Of a stretch of 64,000 bases of DNA, positions 62,196-64,000 are shown in pieces. The notes under the pieces were generated by a model. The model did not search any database. It was not told where the DNA came from and saw nothing but the letters and a program-made list of their open reading frames with translations. Made by a program: the position numbers and the translations under genes. Source of the DNA: Pseudomonas capsici. GTDB lineage: Bacteria; Pseudomonadota; Gammaproteobacteria; Pseudomonadales; Pseudomonadaceae. The stretch lies in contig NZ_JAFGZD010000008.1 of the NCBI RefSeq assembly GCF_017165765.1, positions 1 through 64,000 of the forward strand. The letters are read 5' to 3'. Each line of letters starts with the position of its first letter. The first letter of the stretch is position 1.

Positions 62196-64000
62196 TCAGA
62201 TGCCCCACTGAGCTTTGGCAGCCGGAGCCCTGCGCACGGCGCCCGGTATGGCCATCAGCAGAGGCAGGCTCAGGGTGAAACAACTGCCCTTGCCCGGCTC
62301 GGAACGATGGCTCAGGCTCCCGCCCTGCAACTCCACCAGTTGTCGGCAGATCGCCAGACCGATTCCCAGCCCGCCATACTCACGCGTCATGGAACCATCG
62401 ACCTGGAAGAAACGCTGATACAAGGTCGCGTCATCCAGTTGGCTGAATCCTATACCGGTATCCATCACCTCGACCCGCAGCAACAGGACGTCGTTGTCAT
62501 GCTGTTGAGACATGGCGCGCACCTTGACCCCGCCCCGCTTGGTGAACTTGATTGCATTGTCCAGCAGGCATTCGAGGCACTGGTACAGCTTGTGGACATC
62601 GCCACGCACGCTTTCCGGCATTTGCTCGTCCAGCTCGAATGTCAACTCCAGGCCCTTGGCCTGCGCTGCGCCGCGAAAGCGGTCACGCAATTGCTCGAAC
62701 AGACCGCACGTATCGAAGGCATCGCTTTCGGCATACAGCACGCCGGCCTGAAGCTCGGTCAGGGTCAGGATGCCGTTGATCATGCTCATCATGTCCTGAG
62801 CGGAGGCAGCAGCCGTCTGCTGATACATCTCCAGCTCGCCGTCCATCGGCACGGTCTGCATCAGTTCCAGCGAACCGATGACCCCATTCATCGGCGTTCG
62901 CAGCTCATGGGTCAGCGTGGCCAGAAACTCGTCCTTGAGCCGGTTACTGGTGGCCAGTTGGTGGTTCAGGCGCTCCATGTCCTTGCCGGCTTCGAGCAGG
63001 GTCTGGGCCTGTTGCTCGCGGATATGGTTGACCCGGTCAGCCAGGGCCAGCGACAGGAATGCCATTTCCAGTACCGAACTGATCTGGCTGGCATACAGGC
63101 TGAGGAAGGTATTGGGGATATACCCGAAAAGCATGGCGGCGTTGACCAGCCCGCCTATCAGAAACACAACCCAGGCGACCAGGAAGTAGCGAGCGATTCG
63201 CACGCCCTTGAGCACCGCCGTAATACCGGTTGTCAACATCGCCAGGAAACACGCCAGCACCAGCATCGTTACGCTGCGCAATGCCAGGCCGTAATTGGCG
63301 AACAGGGCCAGCAGCATTGCCACCACGGCACCGGCCATCACGGCAATCAGCATGAAATCCAGCCAGCGCGCCAAGGCTCTGGTCTGCAGAAAGCTGCGTG
63401 AAAACTGGCTGACGAAAAACACCGAGATCGCCATCAACAAGGGCGTAGCGGTGTTGGCCCACACAGGGCTGTTCGGCCAGAGGTATTCGATGGCGACGCC
63501 ATTGATCGATAGCTGATAGAGGCCGAACGAGGCGATATACAGGATGTAATACAGATAGCCGGGGTCGCGCACGCTGATGTAGATGAACAGGTTGTAGACC
63601 AGCATGCCCATCAACACGCCATAGATCAGCCCGAGGATATAGACCTTGGCGGGCTGTTCTTCCATGTAGGCATGACTGGCCCACAGATTGAGCGGTGCCT
63701 GGATCGGTCCCTGGCTGGCGATGCGCATATAGACAGTGATCGGCTTGTTCGGGGGAAGGTCTACCCCGAACACGAAGTTGCCCTGTTTCACGTCGCGACT
63801 TGAAAACGGCAGCATGTCACCGGTTTTCCAGGTCAGTTGATAACGCCCGTTGCCGTCCGGCAGATAGACGTCCACGTGGTCCATCGGTGGATAAGCCAGC
63901 TCCAGCAGCCAGTCAGAATGTGGAGCCCGGGGATTTGGCTTGTAGAACAGTTCGATCTTCAGCCAGAACGCCGAGCGCGAGTAACCCGCGTTGAGTGTTT
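62196..64000 (-). CDS. ladS: LadS-like 7TMR-DISM histidine kinase (5' end outside)
   Basis: About 601 residues are visible; the N-terminus runs past base 64000. The order is the end of the DISMED2 periplasmic domain (NAGYSRSAFWLKIELFY), seven membrane helices (about 90-300 of the visible part), a coiled segment, the His-box (LTHELRTPMNGVIGS), N-box (LLDNAIKFTKRGG), G1 (MDTGIGF) and G2 (GGLGIGLAICRQL). It ends shortly after CFTLSLPLL with a basic tail, so there is no receiver domain. LadS acts with GacS to turn on RsmY/Z small RNAs. Synteny with amn and aidB (PA3970-PA3974) supports the name. Confidence 0.85.
   Translation of the reverse strand, partial: TLNAGYSRSAFWLKIELFYKPNPRAPHSDWLLELAYPPMDHVDVYLPDGNGRYQLTWKTGDMLPFSSRDVKQGNFVFGVDLPPNKPITVYMRIASQGPIQAPLNLWASHAYMEEQPAKVYILGLIYGVLMGMLVYNLFIYISVRDPGYLYYILYIASFGLYQLSINGVAIEYLWPNSPVWANTATPLLMAISVFFVSQFSRSFLQTRALARWLDFMLIAVMAGAVVAMLLALFANYGLALRSVTMLVLACFLAMLTTGITAVLKGVRIARYFLVAWVVFLIGGLVNAAMLFGYIPNTFLSLYASQISSVLEMAFLSLALADRVNHIREQQAQTLLEAGKDMERLNHQLATSNRLKDEFLATLTHELRTPMNGVIGSLELMQTVPMDGELEMYQQTAAASAQDMMSMINGILTLTELQAGVLYAESDAFDTCGLFEQLRDRFRGAAQAKGLELTFELDEQMPESVRGDVHKLYQCLECLLDNAIKFTKRGGVKVRAMSQQHDNDVLLLRVEVMDTGIGFSQLDDATLYQRFFQVDGSMTREYGGLGIGLAICRQLVELQGGSLSHRSEPGKGSCFTLSLPLLMAIPGAVRRAPAAKAQWGI

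Overview
The window is a stretch of Pseudomonas chromosome, most likely from the fluorescens/syringae side of the genus. Two blocks keep the gene order I recall from P. aeruginosa. The first is morA, glyA, a CobW-type GTPase, ybdD, cstA, mapZ, radA, mscL and an fpr-type reductase (about 8.4-20.8 kb). The second is hrpB, fieF, an Lrp regulator, a DUF2788 protein, rluE, amn, aidB and ladS (about 51.8-64 kb). GC-rich codon use, long antisense shadow frames and Pseudomonas-type REP palindromes agree with this. The species cannot be fixed from the window. No rRNA, tRNA, CRISPR array or prophage was seen.

Layout. Bases 1-77 hold one end of an IS3-family insertion sequence running off the left edge. 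Bases 99-8038 carry an AsrA/Lon-like protease, exported proteins of unknown role, a GreA/GreB-like protein and the ribosome factor EttA. Bases 8394-19979 hold cyclic-di-GMP signalling (morA, mapZ), one-carbon metabolism (glyA), peptide/pyruvate uptake (cstA-ybdD), recombination (radA) and a mechanosensitive channel (mscL). Bases 20050-25375 hold an fpr-type flavoprotein, an orphan LuxR helix-turn-helix protein, rlmG and the cyanide-insensitive oxidase operon cioA-cioB-DUF2474. Bases 25809-44804 are ordinary housekeeping and accessory genes: purine permease and trmA, an MFS exporter, a zinc peptidase, tesB with a HAD phosphatase, an HDAC-like deacetylase, a HI0933-type flavoprotein, rhlE, a YedA-type exporter opposite an Lrp regulator, nucleases, and an alcohol dehydrogenase opposite a second Lrp regulator.

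The accessory core is the AT-richer block at about 44.8-51.8 kb. It is an RHS polymorphic-toxin locus with unusual architecture. The RHS chain is not one protein: an N-terminal half (two diverged copies, each with its own export signal) is followed by a C-terminal half that starts with a new signal peptide and ends in a JAMM-like (ExxxHxHxxxSxxD) toxin domain. A small exported immunity candidate overlaps the toxin stop codon by 4 bp. Between the two N-halves lie two short remnants of the same split junction, so the split is old, was duplicated with the locus, and is not a fresh frameshift. REP-like half-sites lie near both edges of the block.

Bases 51801-64000 return to core genes: the helicase hrpB, a lipoprotein, fieF, a Q-rich exported DUF6515 protein, a third Lrp regulator, a DUF2788 membrane protein, rluE, amn, aidB and the 5'-truncated histidine kinase ladS. 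That kinase ends without the receiver domain known from P. aeruginosa LadS.
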